Of a stretch of 64,000 bases of DNA, positions 18,101 through 26,686 are shown piece by piece (position 1 is the stretch's first letter; each line of letters begins with the position of its first letter). Position numbers and translations under genes: made by a program. The DNA is from Bacteroidota bacterium (GTDB taxonomy: Bacteria > Bacteroidota > Bacteroidia > Chitinophagales > Saprospiraceae). The stretch lies in assembly GCA_029781865.1 (NCBI GenBank), contig JAKOVW010000011.1:50148-114147 (forward strand), written 5' to 3'. The notes under the pieces are model-generated. The model was not told the origin of the DNA and searched no databases. It saw only the letters and a list, made by a program, of their open reading frames with translations.

Positions 18101-19223
18101 TATTGTATTCACCAAAGACAAATCAAAATGGAGTCGTTGTCTTGTTGTGGAGACCTGGAATCCAAATGTTGGCGGGGCTCTGACTTCACCTGTTAGTGGT
18201 CTGAAGAATTTTGCCATTAAAAAGAAACATTCTGTTACCAAAGATGATCTTAATGGCGATGGATTGCCGGATCCTGATACAAATACTAAGGGAGAAGATA
18301 CTACAGGCTTGGGCTGGTTCCCTGGTTATGTAGTGGATGTGGAATCCGGTAAACGTTTGAATATTTTGTTTGGAGAGAATTCTTTCTATTCTAATGATAA
18401 TGTCTTATTGACCGGTTGTAATAAAAAGCCATTGACCGGGGATGATATGATGTACAATCCTACAGATGAGTATTTCTTCAATGATCCATTATGCCCCTTA
18501 TCACAAACGCCTTTTGCGATTGCTTTGGGCGGGCATCACTATATCTATGTGACGAAAACTCCATATGATTCCTGTAAATCATTCAGGACAGCGCTAACAA
18601 CAATGAACATTGCATCCATCAATCAATTGTTCAAGAACTTTACTTGGTGCAGTATGTCGGCGATATTACCTGGTGCGAAACTGCTTTCATACAATGATGG
18701 AATTGTCCCGAATGATTTAATTATTCGTTTGCGGGTAGATAATCCTTATCAGTATAGCAAAGGTACCGGTGAAAACAGAGGGCATAATATGTATTCATTC
18801 AAAGTTATAGGACAGCAGGCATCAGCAATTGCAGCGAAACATCAGGTGGACAGCACACTGGATAATATCAATGTGGTACCGAATCCATATTATGGTTTCT
18901 CATCCTATGAAACAGGACAATTCAGCAATGTGGTAAAGATTACTAATATTCCTGCAGCTTGTACAGTGACGATCTATTCAATGGATGGAAAATTTATCAA
19001 GCAATACAAACGGGATGAAACTCCTGTGAAACGTACAGGATCTAACCCGGGAGCATTGGATAAGCAAATCACTCCGGATATCGAATGGGATTTAACCAAT
19101 TTTAAAGGGATACCTGTTTCAAGTGGAGCTTATCTTATTCATATAAAAGATAAGAAAACCGGTGCAGAAAAAATTGTGAAGTGGTTTGGTGTCGCCAGAA
19201 AATTTGATCCATCTGGTTTATAA
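15144..19223 (+). CDS. Very large secreted protein with C-terminal T9SS-type domain, function unknown
   Basis: 1359 residues with a signal peptide (about 1-20). The region after it has FDGAVWVGGYDASNNLHVMA, a segment I associate with large exported Bacteroidota proteins of unknown function. Cysteine pairs are scattered through the chain. A short internal repeat at about 375-395 alternates GGKDT, NGRDT and GGRDT. The end, from about residue 1250, resembles a type IX secretion sorting or FlgD-like beta-sandwich: VVPNPYYGFSSYE, VTIYSMDGKFIKQYKRD, GAYLIHIKDKKTGAEKIVKW. It starts 25 bases after the receptor gene, so the two are very likely one transcript. No catalytic motif was recognised. Confidence 0.8.
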   Translation: MRYFIFIIFILSAGFNKSFANKPTNRVIRETESKKQALNRRGAPCNVASMQLDMDINNVRARLLNGGDCWWDKSKGRYIVPKVEPPKKEVSAIFDGAVWVGGYDASNNLHVMAQDYASATKTDCWPGPLTPNLGETDKEDCLNWDRFFMVSGDSIRQFQKRYRAVKGIRNLNPDEIPTDILYYPARGNKYFSQKYNFELPNLPQGLGLFYEEPNSASDNNIYEPEMGDFPIIDIRGCADPVFPDQMFFWIYNDNGGIHTNSNGDPIRMEVQVQAFAFKTADQINDMTFQRYKLINRAPQDLVNCYFAMWIDPDLGCYTDDYIGCNIERSLMYIYNHDATDGSNGSNCDQGIETYGVHIPMLGVDYFRGPIIPIKSVVGGKDTVINGRDTIIGGRDTTIYKEGGMSSFMYYNNPSSNNPPAATGDPGTTVEYYRYLTGSWKDGTPLTRHGSGYNPGAADSTRYAFSGDPNDLSGWSMCSANLADGDRRTLQATGPMLLTPGAINELIIGVVFVPDQTYPCPDPQELYAADKLAQDLFDNCFKIQDCPDAPDVDIIELDQELILVLTNDIASNNYNEKYAEAGIGLPAGVDSIYRFEGYRIFQVADPSIGINDDNLADPSKIREIFTVDLKNKISKVYNWVGVKNPTPDPLHPIIYTPVEKVSGPNQGIRHTFRVTEDQFAKGDRRLINHKKYYFTVIAYGYNNYMSYDLVSNLGQRLTYCPGRLNIGPNGDGKPYTAVPRPQVYEKLNSKYGNGVEITRHDGIGMGGVDLLLKPEMYEKMLSPNFDGLIDYQAGRGPVDVKVYDPLRVKDGVYELRFMDSLMNNTKLDDPVNWVLINLTTNDSIRSEFSLGRFNEQILNKFGISVSIGQSGEAGSDSTGSCGVIGEGLYYDYKDPSGSRWYIAQSDMNIANVNDFIFNSLGQALYTIDPQECFTHLGFGSIQEGGIEGTWYPFRMTADTANLTPAWIDPRWKAVSNPKLLNELNNVDIVFTKDKSKWSRCLVVETWNPNVGGALTSPVSGLKNFAIKKKHSVTKDDLNGDGLPDPDTNTKGEDTTGLGWFPGYVVDVESGKRLNILFGENSFYSNDNVLLTGCNKKPLTGDDMMYNPTDEYFFNDPLCPLSQTPFAIALGGHHYIYVTKTPYDSCKSFRTALTTMNIASINQLFKNFTWCSMSAILPGAKLLSYNDGIVPNDLIIRLRVDNPYQYSKGTGENRGHNMYSFKVIGQQASAIAAKHQVDSTLDNINVVPNPYYGFSSYETGQFSNVVKITNIPAACTVTIYSMDGKFIKQYKRDETPVKRTGSNPGALDKQITPDIEWDLTNFKGIPVSSGAYLIHIKDKKTGAEKIVKWFGVARKFDPSGL

Positions 19224-19234
19224 TCGTAAAATTT

Positions 19235-19270
19235 AAATGGGCAGTTTCTTCAAGGAACTGTCCATTTTTA
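19235..19270 (+). terminator. Hairpin terminator or attenuator between the giant secreted protein gene and the PorV-like gene
   Basis: Arms 19235-19250 and 19252-19267 pair over 16 positions with two G-U pairs and end in a T-run. It is placed 12 bases after the stop. Since the PorV-like gene follows at once, it may only partly terminate. Confidence 0.7.
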
Positions 19271-19291
19271 ACAATCTTTAAATTTAAAAGT

Positions 19292-20365
19292 ATGCAAAAA
19301 ATAATTTCTACATTCCTTGCTTGTATAACGATTTGTTTTGCTGCTATTGCAGGAAATCCGGACCGGCAGGGTGAAGCTGGTGCTTATGAATTATTGATGA
19401 ATCCATGGGCTCGCAGCGGCGCATTGAATAGTTTGAATGCATCTTGCGTGGGCGGTATTGAGGCGATGTTTGTCAATGTGGCTGGAATTTCCAGAATTAC
19501 AAATTGGGAATTGGGATTTGGTCAGACCAAATGGCTGCAGCCAAGTGGTATTACAATCAATACCCTCGGATTTGCGGTAAAAATGGGTAAAAACGGGACA
19601 CTTGGCCTTTCATTAATGAATCTGAATTTCGGAGATATAAAAGTGACTACAACCAATTCTCCGGAAGGAACCGGAGCATTGTATTCGCCTAGTTTCAGCA
19701 ATATTGGTATTGGATATTCTCATACGTTTGGCAATAAAGTTTCTGTAGGAGTACTTTTCAGAGGAATCTCCGAAGCAATCCAGGATTTGGACGCATTCGG
19801 TTTTTCAATTGATGCCGGAATCCAGTATGTGACCGGACCACAGGACAATTTTAAATTCGGCATCTCGCTACGAAATACGGGAGGACCAATGAGTTTTAGC
19901 GGGGATGGATTGTCAACGCAGTTAAACAGTCCTGAGAATACCGCCATCACATATGATGTCAGATTATCTCATTTTGAACTTCCATCACAGCTTCATATAG
20001 GTATTTCGTACGATTTCATTTCGTCTGATGAGTTTACGATAACTCCCATTCTGAATTTCACTTCAAATTCATTTGGAAGAGATGAACTTGGCGCAGGTTT
20101 CGAATGCAAGTTTGCACAATACTTCGCTTTGAGAGGTTCATATAAACAAGAAATCGGTGCTCCATTCAGGCTATTCAACTGGAGTACTTCAGCCTTAAAC
20201 AATGATGATGCGAATGTTTCTGCTCATAATGGTCTAGCATTTGGAGCCAGTATTGCCGTACCTTTAAGTAAGAAATCAGAAAGTAAGTTATCCATAGATT
20301 ATGGTTACAAGCTTTCCAATCCATTTAATGGAACCCATCAAATCGGTGCTAGATTAAGTTTTTAA
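19292..20365 (+). CDS. PorV/PorQ-family outer-membrane protein (type IX secretion-associated)
   Basis: 357 residues with a signal peptide (1-20) and a FadL/PorV-like barrel. It begins GEAGAYELLMNPWARSGALNS, followed by CVGGIEAMFVNVAGISRI, the position where PorV proteins have their conserved residues around N-P-A/G. Strand repeats follow and it ends in IGARLSF. PorV shuttles type IX cargo to the attachment complex at the outer membrane. Its place directly after a large secreted protein suggests a dedicated PorV paralogue serving that substrate; this is inference from context. Confidence 0.8.
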   Translation: MQKIISTFLACITICFAAIAGNPDRQGEAGAYELLMNPWARSGALNSLNASCVGGIEAMFVNVAGISRITNWELGFGQTKWLQPSGITINTLGFAVKMGKNGTLGLSLMNLNFGDIKVTTTNSPEGTGALYSPSFSNIGIGYSHTFGNKVSVGVLFRGISEAIQDLDAFGFSIDAGIQYVTGPQDNFKFGISLRNTGGPMSFSGDGLSTQLNSPENTAITYDVRLSHFELPSQLHIGISYDFISSDEFTITPILNFTSNSFGRDELGAGFECKFAQYFALRGSYKQEIGAPFRLFNWSTSALNNDDANVSAHNGLAFGASIAVPLSKKSESKLSIDYGYKLSNPFNGTHQIGARLSF

Positions 20366-20424
20366 TTCCCTGATGAACCAAATAAAGCTATAATGTTGTT
20401 ATAAGCTTTAACGATCTAAATTTT

Positions 20425-20470
20425 AAGAACGTTTCCTGATTGATTCAATGGAAGCGTTCTTTTGTTTTTT
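20425..20470 (+). terminator. Rho-independent terminator after the PorV-like gene
   Basis: Arms AAGAACGTTTCC (20425-20436) and GGAAGCGTTCTT (20450-20461) pair over 12 positions with one G-U, then a T-rich run to 20470. It closes the 11.4-20.4 kb block, although the greA promoter must also lie in this short gap. Confidence 0.85.
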
Positions 20471-20491
20471 AATACCTTAAGATCAAAGAAT

Positions 20492-20965
20492 ATGAGTACT
20501 CAAAATTACATGACTCAGGAAGGCTATGACAGGCTGAAGGCTGAACTAGAATTTTTAAAGTCAGCAGGCAGGTCGGAAGCTTCCAGGGCTATTGCGGAAG
20601 CAAGGGAAAAAGGGGATCTGTCAGAAAATGCAGAATATCATGCTGCCAAGGATGCACAGGGTATGCTTGAACTCAAAATCAATGAGTTAGAAAAAAAATT
20701 GATGAACGTACGGATCATCGATGAAAATGATATTGATACCTCCCAGGTGGTTATGCTTGCAAATGTTCGAATTAAAAATCACAAAATCAATAAAGAGGTA
20801 ACATATAAAATCGTGTCAGAAGCAGAAGCCGACATAAAGGTTAACAGGATCTCTGTTACCTCTCCAATCGGCCATGGGTTGTTGGGTAAGAAAGTGGGGG
20901 AAAAAGCAATTATTGTAACTCCGGGTGGTGAAATGATTCTTGAAATCCTTGAAATTACTGCCTGA
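20492..20965 (+). CDS. greA: Transcription elongation factor GreA
   Basis: 157 residues from the ATG at 20492 (MSTQNYMTQEGYDRLKAELE). The N-terminal coiled coil carries the acidic tip EKGDLSENAEYHAAKD that enters the RNA polymerase secondary channel. The C-terminal FKBP-like domain ends with TSPIGHGLLGKKVGEKAIIVTPGG. GreA rescues backtracked polymerase by stimulating transcript cleavage. An in-frame start 30 bases upstream (20462) lies inside the preceding terminator's T-run and is rejected. Its TGA overlaps the ATG of the next gene by one base. Confidence 0.97.
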   Translation: MSTQNYMTQEGYDRLKAELEFLKSAGRSEASRAIAEAREKGDLSENAEYHAAKDAQGMLELKINELEKKLMNVRIIDENDIDTSQVVMLANVRIKNHKINKEVTYKIVSEAEADIKVNRISVTSPIGHGLLGKKVGEKAIIVTPGGEMILEILEITA

Positions 20966-21369
20966 TGCCCAGTTTATTTACACGGATAATCCAGGGCGAA
21001 ATACCTTGTTATAAATTAGCAGAGAACGAATTTTGTTTCTCCTTTTTGGATATCAAACCCTTGGCACGGGGGCATTCATTGGTGATTCCGAAGATGGAAG
21101 TCGACAATTTCTTTGAATTACCGGATGAGGTGTTATGTGAGATGATTACCTTTTCCAAAAAAGTAGCAAGCGCTATTAAACAAGTAGTGCCGTGTACCAA
21201 AGTTGGAATGAGCGTAATCGGTTTGGAAGTGCCGCATGCACATATTCATTTGGTGCCCATACACGCAGTTTATGATCTGAATTTTAGCAATGCCAGAATG
21301 CATTTTACCGAAGAAGAATATCAGTTTACGGCAGCTGAAATCTCAAAAAGATTAACGTCATTGATCTAA
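20965..21369 (+). CDS. HIT-family nucleotide hydrolase/transferase
   Basis: 134 residues with the histidine triad HAHIHLVP near residue 90 and the family's N-terminal signature LFTRIIQGEIPCYKLAEN, then FLDIKPLARGHSLVIPK. HIT proteins cleave phosphoramidate or dinucleotide bonds on the nucleotide alpha-phosphate. It is translationally coupled to greA (TGATG overlap) and its end overlaps the convergent ruvC stop by four bases. Physiological substrate unknown. Confidence 0.93.
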   Translation: MPSLFTRIIQGEIPCYKLAENEFCFSFLDIKPLARGHSLVIPKMEVDNFFELPDEVLCEMITFSKKVASAIKQVVPCTKVGMSVIGLEVPHAHIHLVPIHAVYDLNFSNARMHFTEEEYQFTAAEISKRLTSLI

Positions 21370-21920
21370 AGAATCCGCTCTGGATTTTGCGCAATGAATT
21401 TTTTCCAGCTATTTCCTGATTTGGTCTCCTTCGTGTGACCGGATGATTGGTAGTGCAGACATAATGCTGCTGCCAATGCATCGGTTGCGTCATGATATTT
21501 GGTTTCTATTTTGAAATTGAGAATGGTCTTAAGCATCATAGCAACTTGTTCCTTGGTAGCATTCCCATTTCCGGTGATTGATTTTTTTATTGTTTTTGGT
21601 GAGAATTCAAATATTTCCACACCCATTACCATGGCGGCGGCAATGGCTACGCCCTGCGCTCGTCCAAGTTTGTGCATGCTTTGTGCATTCTTTCCAAAAA
21701 ACGGGCTTTCTATGGACATAGATTCCGGCTGATAAGTTTCGATAATTTCCTGAACACGGAGGAAGATTTCTCTGAGCTTACTTTGATGATCTGCATAGCT
21801 TTTTAAATGCAATACATTCAATTCCAATACAGTAGGTTTGTTATCTTTGAGTTCTATAATGCCAAATCCCAAAATGGTAGTACCTGGATCTATTCCTAGT
21901 ATACGTCGTGTTTTTATCAT
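21366..21920 (-). CDS. ruvC: Holliday junction resolvase RuvC
   Basis: 184 residues from the ATG at 21920 (MIKTRRILGIDPGTTILGFG). The four acidic active-site positions are visible: D in GIDPGTT, E in SIESPFFG, and the D pair in KYHDATDALAAA. GNGNATKEQV is also typical. It cuts Holliday junctions with RuvAB in recombination. An open frame extends 32 codons upstream to 22016, but that extension lacks family similarity, overlaps the divergent gene at 21982 and contains a promoter-like box, so it is rejected. Confidence 0.95.
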   Translation of the reverse strand: MIKTRRILGIDPGTTILGFGIIELKDNKPTVLELNVLHLKSYADHQSKLREIFLRVQEIIETYQPESMSIESPFFGKNAQSMHKLGRAQGVAIAAAMVMGVEIFEFSPKTIKKSITGNGNATKEQVAMMLKTILNFKIETKYHDATDALAAALCLHYQSSGHTKETKSGNSWKKFIAQNPERIL

Positions 21921-21946
21921 TTGATTGCAATGATCATAAGGCTGTA

Positions 21947-21954
21947 CAAAATTA
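21947..21954 (-). promoter_or_regulatory. Candidate -7 box for ruvC
   Basis: Minus-strand TAATTTTG fits TAnnTTTG, 27 bases before the ruvC ATG. It supports the shorter RuvC start. Confidence 0.4.
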
Positions 21955-21981
21955 GATGAATTCGAATTGTAATTAGTATTT

Positions 21982-22956
21982 ATGTTTAATTCATTTACAA
22001 GTAGTTTTAATTTCAATAAGCAGGCTTTTAAAAAATTTGGCAGGTCACGTCATTGCAATTTGATGCTGCTGATTCCGGTAATTTTCTTTTATGTGTCCTA
22101 TTCTTCATATGAAAATAGTTGTGCATTAAACGGCCCTTTTATTATGCTTGCCATAGTATTAATGCCACTAAATTTGTTATGCGAAAGTTTAAAGTTATAT
22201 TATAAACTACATGCAGAATTAAAATTGTCGCAGCTTGTATGTCAGGTTTGCAAAGGGTTCGCCGTAAATCTATTCTTTCCCTTTGGCTTAGGTTCATATA
22301 TAGGCAGATCAATGAATGTAGAAAAAAAGTGCAGAGAACAAATAATTACAGTTACTACGATATCGTCTTTATGTCAAACGGTACTCAATCTATTGTTTGG
22401 AGCTATTTTGGGACGTTCTTTATTTATGAAATTGCTTCCGGTTGATAAAATGCAATTTCAAAATTCCTGGTGGATAAGCTTGTCCATTATTTTTTTCTGT
22501 GTTTTTGGAGTGTCTGTATTTACGAAGACAAAAAATCCCCAAGTAATGGAACTGATGGCCTGGATTAAGAAAAAGAGTCAATTCGATATGATACCATTAT
22601 CAGGAATGGATTGGTTGGTTTATGGTGGTTTGTCTTTTCTTAGATATGTAATTTATTTAGCACAAGGCGTATTGATCGTCATTTCTTTTCCTGGTATAGC
22701 TTGGAGTGATGCCGTTTGTTCGATGGCTTTGTTTTTCATGATATTGTCATTGTTTTATTTACCGGGATTATTAACTGTCTTAAGCAGATCTGCTATCGCA
22801 TGTCTTGTGTTCTCCCTTATTGGTCTCAATAACGAGCAATCATTGCATTTTTCGTGGTTTATTTTTTTGTTAAATGTTGTTTTGCCGGCAATGTTCGGGA
22901 TTTATTATATGTTTGAAGATACTATACAAACAAAATGGGAAAATTTACGCCGATAA
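21982..22956 (+). CDS. Integral membrane protein, flippase-like/lysylphosphatidylglycerol-synthase-TM family (putative)
   Basis: 324 residues with about eight hydrophobic segments and short charged loops. The run CKGFAVNLFFPFGLGSYIGRSMNVEK resembles the conserved second loop of the UPF0104/flippase-like superfamily (typically xxPxGxGE). The late LFYLPGLLTVLSRSAIACLVF also resembles that family. Such proteins often flip or modify lipid-linked molecules, but the sequence is divergent and function is not established. It is divergent from ruvC and its end overlaps the next ORF by 22 bases, so the three genes to 24345 form an operon. Confidence 0.6.
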   Translation: MFNSFTSSFNFNKQAFKKFGRSRHCNLMLLIPVIFFYVSYSSYENSCALNGPFIMLAIVLMPLNLLCESLKLYYKLHAELKLSQLVCQVCKGFAVNLFFPFGLGSYIGRSMNVEKKCREQIITVTTISSLCQTVLNLLFGAILGRSLFMKLLPVDKMQFQNSWWISLSIIFFCVFGVSVFTKTKNPQVMELMAWIKKKSQFDMIPLSGMDWLVYGGLSFLRYVIYLAQGVLIVISFPGIAWSDAVCSMALFFMILSLFYLPGLLTVLSRSAIACLVFSLIGLNNEQSLHFSWFIFLLNVVLPAMFGIYYMFEDTIQTKWENLRR

Positions 22957-23738
22957 TATCTATTCTGCTCGCCTTCTTTTTAGTTTCGTTTAATACTGAA
23001 AAGGAAGAGACTGACTTTGTTTTTAATTCCGGAGAAAAACTGGTTTATAGAATATACTATAACTGGAATTTTGTCTGGCTTCCGGCAGGAGAGATCAATC
23101 TGGAAATAAAGGACGAAAAAGATACCTATCACATTGAGGTTACCGGAAGGACTTATTCTTCCTATGAATGGTTTTATAAGGTGCGAGATAAATATCATTC
23201 TTATATTGACAAACAGACCGGATTGCCTAAATTATATTTTCGGGATGTGGAAGAAGGAGATTACAGACATTTTGAAAAAATTGTATTTGATTATGAGAAT
23301 CATAAAGCCATAAGTTATACGGGTAAAACCAGGGATGACGTAAAGACTACTGAATTAAATCTAGAAAAAAATTATTACGACATGATTTCCAGTTTGTATT
23401 ACCTGCGCAATATGAATGTGGACAATTTCCGAAAGCATGGCGGCAAGGGATTTAATCTGATATTGGATAATGAAAAGTACGAACTTTCGCTTCGGTTTTC
23501 TGGCGACAATAATGAACTCAAAATAAAGGACAGTGGTACATATAATGCGTTTAAAGCCATCGCTGATGTTATTGAAGGTAACGTATTCAAGAGTGGAGTT
23601 CAGATGAATTTCTGGATTGCAAATGACTCAAATAATTTACCTGTATTATTAGAGTCTCCATTAATTGTTGGTTCGGTAAAAGGAATACTCATATCAGCAT
23701 CAAATTTAAAGTACCCATTCACAGCTAAAATCAAGTGA
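22935..23738 (+). CDS. DUF3108-domain exported protein
   Basis: 267 residues with a signal peptide (about 1-18) and the DUF3108 opening FNSGEKLVYRIYYNWNFVWLPAGEINLEI. Periodic beta-strands follow through the whole chain. The family is widespread in the envelope of Gram-negative bacteria without a firmly assigned function. The ATG overlaps the upstream gene by 22 bases, and the DUF4230 gene begins 4 bases after its stop, so translation is probably coupled. Confidence 0.85.
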   Translation: MGKFTPIISILLAFFLVSFNTEKEETDFVFNSGEKLVYRIYYNWNFVWLPAGEINLEIKDEKDTYHIEVTGRTYSSYEWFYKVRDKYHSYIDKQTGLPKLYFRDVEEGDYRHFEKIVFDYENHKAISYTGKTRDDVKTTELNLEKNYYDMISSLYYLRNMNVDNFRKHGGKGFNLILDNEKYELSLRFSGDNNELKIKDSGTYNAFKAIADVIEGNVFKSGVQMNFWIANDSNNLPVLLESPLIVGSVKGILISASNLKYPFTAKIK

Positions 23739-23742
23739 TGCA

Positions 23743-24345
23743 ATGAAATGGTTGTGTATTGTGCTCTGTTGTCTGTTATTTATTGCAGGTATTTTTGTTG
23801 GCAAGGGTATTTATTCCTCCTCTTCAAAAGTAAAAACAGAATCATCTGTATTACTGGAACGGTTTAAGGAAGTATTCAAATTGGTTTTTGTCGAGGCCAG
23901 CTTCAGTGAATTGTATAACCAAAAAGATTATTATTGGTTAGATATCAGTCCGTTTAGAAAATCTGCAATCATTCGGATTCAGGCCAAAGTAACAGCAGGA
24001 GTGAACATGGATTCATCTAAAATATCTCTTGATGAACTAAATAAAACCATTCGTTTGCAATTTGATCCGCAGCCCGTGATTCTGTATATGGAGCATTCTT
24101 TGGATTATTATGATTTGCAACAAGGTACATTTAATTCGTTCTCGTCTTCTGAATTAACAGATCTTGAAGGTAGAGCCAAAGAATTAATCCGGGTGAAAGC
24201 CGCACAAAGCGACTTGCTTTTGAGAGCAGCATCAAAAAGAGATGAAATGATTAAAATACTCAATCAGTTTGTACAATCCATTGGATGGAAACTAGTGGTC
24301 ATAGATTCAGTTAAAAATGTGGAATTGCAAACGTTAAAGCAATAA
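23743..24345 (+). CDS. DUF4230-domain membrane-anchored protein
   Basis: 200 residues: one N-terminal membrane anchor (about 3-24) followed by an extracytoplasmic domain. DUF4230 hallmarks are the LLERFKEVFKLVFVEASFSELYNQKDYYW stretch (in parts), IIRIQAKVTAGVNMD and the helix GRAKELIRVKAAQSDLLLRA near the end. Function is unknown. It is the last gene of the three-gene operon starting at 21982. Confidence 0.85.
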   Translation: MKWLCIVLCCLLFIAGIFVGKGIYSSSSKVKTESSVLLERFKEVFKLVFVEASFSELYNQKDYYWLDISPFRKSAIIRIQAKVTAGVNMDSSKISLDELNKTIRLQFDPQPVILYMEHSLDYYDLQQGTFNSFSSSELTDLEGRAKELIRVKAAQSDLLLRAASKRDEMIKILNQFVQSIGWKLVVIDSVKNVELQTLKQ

Positions 24346-24577
24346 AGGAATAGTTCTAATTAAAAATCAGACTCCGTTTTACACTGCTTCATTTTACAAT
24401 ATACATTTGCTGGTACATCCGTAATTTTTAATTTTTTTTAAAAATGCTAAGCTTGTATTGTAGATTATATGTTTAAAATCAAATAGAAGCATAATGAAAA
24501 GACAGAAATTTAAAATTCATTTTTATTCCTAACCTTTCTTATAGATGTGATTTAATAGATCATGAAATATTTAAATG

Positions 24578-24610
24578 AAAAAGCCCATGATGTAATTCAT
24601 GGGCTTTTTT
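24578..24610. terminator. Bidirectional terminator
   Basis: Arms with core AAAGCCCATGA/TCATGGGCTTT (24578-24590 and 24597-24609) around a six-base loop, with A- and T-runs on both sides. It separates the DUF4230 gene from the convergent OPT transporter gene. The core resembles that of the terminator at 278-315. The 230 bases before it hold no gene. Confidence 0.9.
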
Positions 24611-24627
24611 AACGGCATTTGACCTTT

Positions 24628-26646
24628 TTATTCTTTAGTTGCTATTCTATACAAAATGAAAGCGAGCAAAGCAAAAAACAAGACTCCCAGAATTTGATAA
24701 ATTCCTCCACCTAATGTGTCGGTAATCCCATGTTCTAGGGAGATAGAGTTCAGACTGTTAGCAATGCCTTCATTGACGTTTAACAAGGCGACAATGACTC
24801 CTGCTAATGCACCACCTGCAACCAGGCCCGTTGCAAACAATGCACCTTTGCCCAATTCATCATCTTCAACTGCTTTGTTTTTGCGTTTATTCATCCAATC
24901 TGCAATTCCTTTTACAGCGCCTCCAACAAATATGGGAAGTGTGGTGGAAAGTGGAAGATAGGCTCCTACAGCAAAAGAGAGTGCTTTAATTTCGCAAAGT
25001 TCCATTACGATTGCCAGGAATACCCCTACGATTACAAATTGCCAATCCAGATTAAAAGATAGAATTCCCTTGATTAGTGTTGCCATCAATGTAGCCTGAG
25101 GGGCATTGTATTTTTCTCCGATTGCATGTTGTATCCCTTGAGAGATCATCGTTGAATCAGGAGTGTCCAATAGTTTTACAGTCCAGCCAATCACTATAGA
25201 CGAAAAAACAGCACCTATAAACAATGCAAGCTGTTGATATTTAGGAGTGGCACCAACTATATAACCGGTTTTGAGATCCTGTGATGTAGCACCTGCATTT
25301 GCCGCAGCAATACAGATCATTCCACCTACAACAAGAGCCATAGGCTCAAATAATTTTCCGGTCCATCCTACACCGATAAAAACTAAACAGGTTGCCATGA
25401 TTGTGGCAATTGTCATACCTGATATTGGATTATTAGAAGATCCGATAATTCCTACAATTCTGGAAGATACGGTTACGAAGAATGCACCAAAAATGACGAC
25501 AAGAAGGCCTACTAATAGTTTTGAAAAAATTCCTTGTCCGGGTATGATCGGCAGTAAAGCAACTAATAATATTAGACCGATACTACCAAATAAAACCACT
25601 TTAATATTTAAATCTCTTTCTGTACGGATGACACTACTTTCAGTTGCTGATTTTACACCGCCAATGGACTCTTTAAAAGAGCTGATAATCGTTGGTATAG
25701 TTTTCATCAAGGTTATAAAACCTCCTGCTGCAACTGCGCCTGCACCGATTTGACGGACATAAGCTCTGTAGATGGCTTCTGCAGAATTTGCAAAAACATG
25801 CGTATTGGCATCCCAGCCAAATCGCGTTGGATTATAACCTAATTTCATAACCTGGGCATAGATAATATCACCGGGCACTAAAGTCGCCAGTAAGGGTATC
25901 AATACAAATGAACTCAGGATACCACCTGCAACCAAAACTCCGGAAATCCTCGGTCCAATGATATATCCGACACCAAGATATTCCGGTGTGATTTCTCCTG
26001 CAATTCTTCCGGCTGGCCAAAATTTATTGGTCAGATTGGTTACAAATGTGGGCACTTCAGAGATAAGATGAATCACTCTTTGCAACATGGCGTACAATAT
26101 CGAAACCCCTAATCCCATAAATGCCGTTTTTGCAAAATCACCTCCTTTTTCTCCGGCGATCAAGACGCTGGCACATGCGGTACCTTCCGGATAAGGCAAA
26201 GTACCATGCTCTTTTACAATCAGTGACTTTCTCAACGGGATCATCATTAAAGTACCCAATACTCCGCCAAGCACAGCCAATGTGAATATGGTCCAGTAAT
26301 TAAATGAACTGACACCATTGCTTTCGGTAGATAGAAATAAAAATCCTGGTAAAGTAAATACGACTCCTGCGGCTATGGATTCACCTGCTGACCCGGTAGT
26401 TTGAATGATGTTGTTTTCAAGAATACTTGTTTTAAAAAATTTTCTTCCCAATGATATTGCCAATACAGCAATAGGAATAGATGCAGAAACCGTTAATCCG
26501 GCTTTAAGCGCAAGATATACAGTAGCAGCACCAAACAGGATTCCAAAGAATATTCCCAGAATTATAGCTTTTAATGAAAACTCGGCAATGTTGGTAATTT
26601 CCGCCGCTATATATGGTTTGAATTCCTTTTGTGGTGTTGGTTCCAT
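24628..26646 (-). CDS. OPT-family oligopeptide/metal-chelate transporter
   Basis: 672 residues, almost entirely hydrophobic helices with short loops. Near the N-terminus are GAATVYLALKAGLTVSASIP and NNIIQTTGSAGESIAAG, the conserved opening of the OPT family; LKTGYIVGATPKYQQ occurs in the second half. Members import oligopeptides or metal-peptide conjugates, probably by proton symport. It follows the POT transporter by 40 bases on the same strand, and an M28 peptidase lies upstream, so a role in peptide uptake fits. Confidence 0.93.
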   Translation of the reverse strand: MEPTPQKEFKPYIAAEITNIAEFSLKAIILGIFFGILFGAATVYLALKAGLTVSASIPIAVLAISLGRKFFKTSILENNIIQTTGSAGESIAAGVVFTLPGFLFLSTESNGVSSFNYWTIFTLAVLGGVLGTLMMIPLRKSLIVKEHGTLPYPEGTACASVLIAGEKGGDFAKTAFMGLGVSILYAMLQRVIHLISEVPTFVTNLTNKFWPAGRIAGEITPEYLGVGYIIGPRISGVLVAGGILSSFVLIPLLATLVPGDIIYAQVMKLGYNPTRFGWDANTHVFANSAEAIYRAYVRQIGAGAVAAGGFITLMKTIPTIISSFKESIGGVKSATESSVIRTERDLNIKVVLFGSIGLILLVALLPIIPGQGIFSKLLVGLLVVIFGAFFVTVSSRIVGIIGSSNNPISGMTIATIMATCLVFIGVGWTGKLFEPMALVVGGMICIAAANAGATSQDLKTGYIVGATPKYQQLALFIGAVFSSIVIGWTVKLLDTPDSTMISQGIQHAIGEKYNAPQATLMATLIKGILSFNLDWQFVIVGVFLAIVMELCEIKALSFAVGAYLPLSTTLPIFVGGAVKGIADWMNKRKNKAVEDDELGKGALFATGLVAGGALAGVIVALLNVNEGIANSLNSISLEHGITDTLGGGIYQILGVLFFALLAFILYRIATKE

Positions 26647-26686
26647 AATAAATAAATTGGTTTGTTTGAATAATAATAATGCAGCA

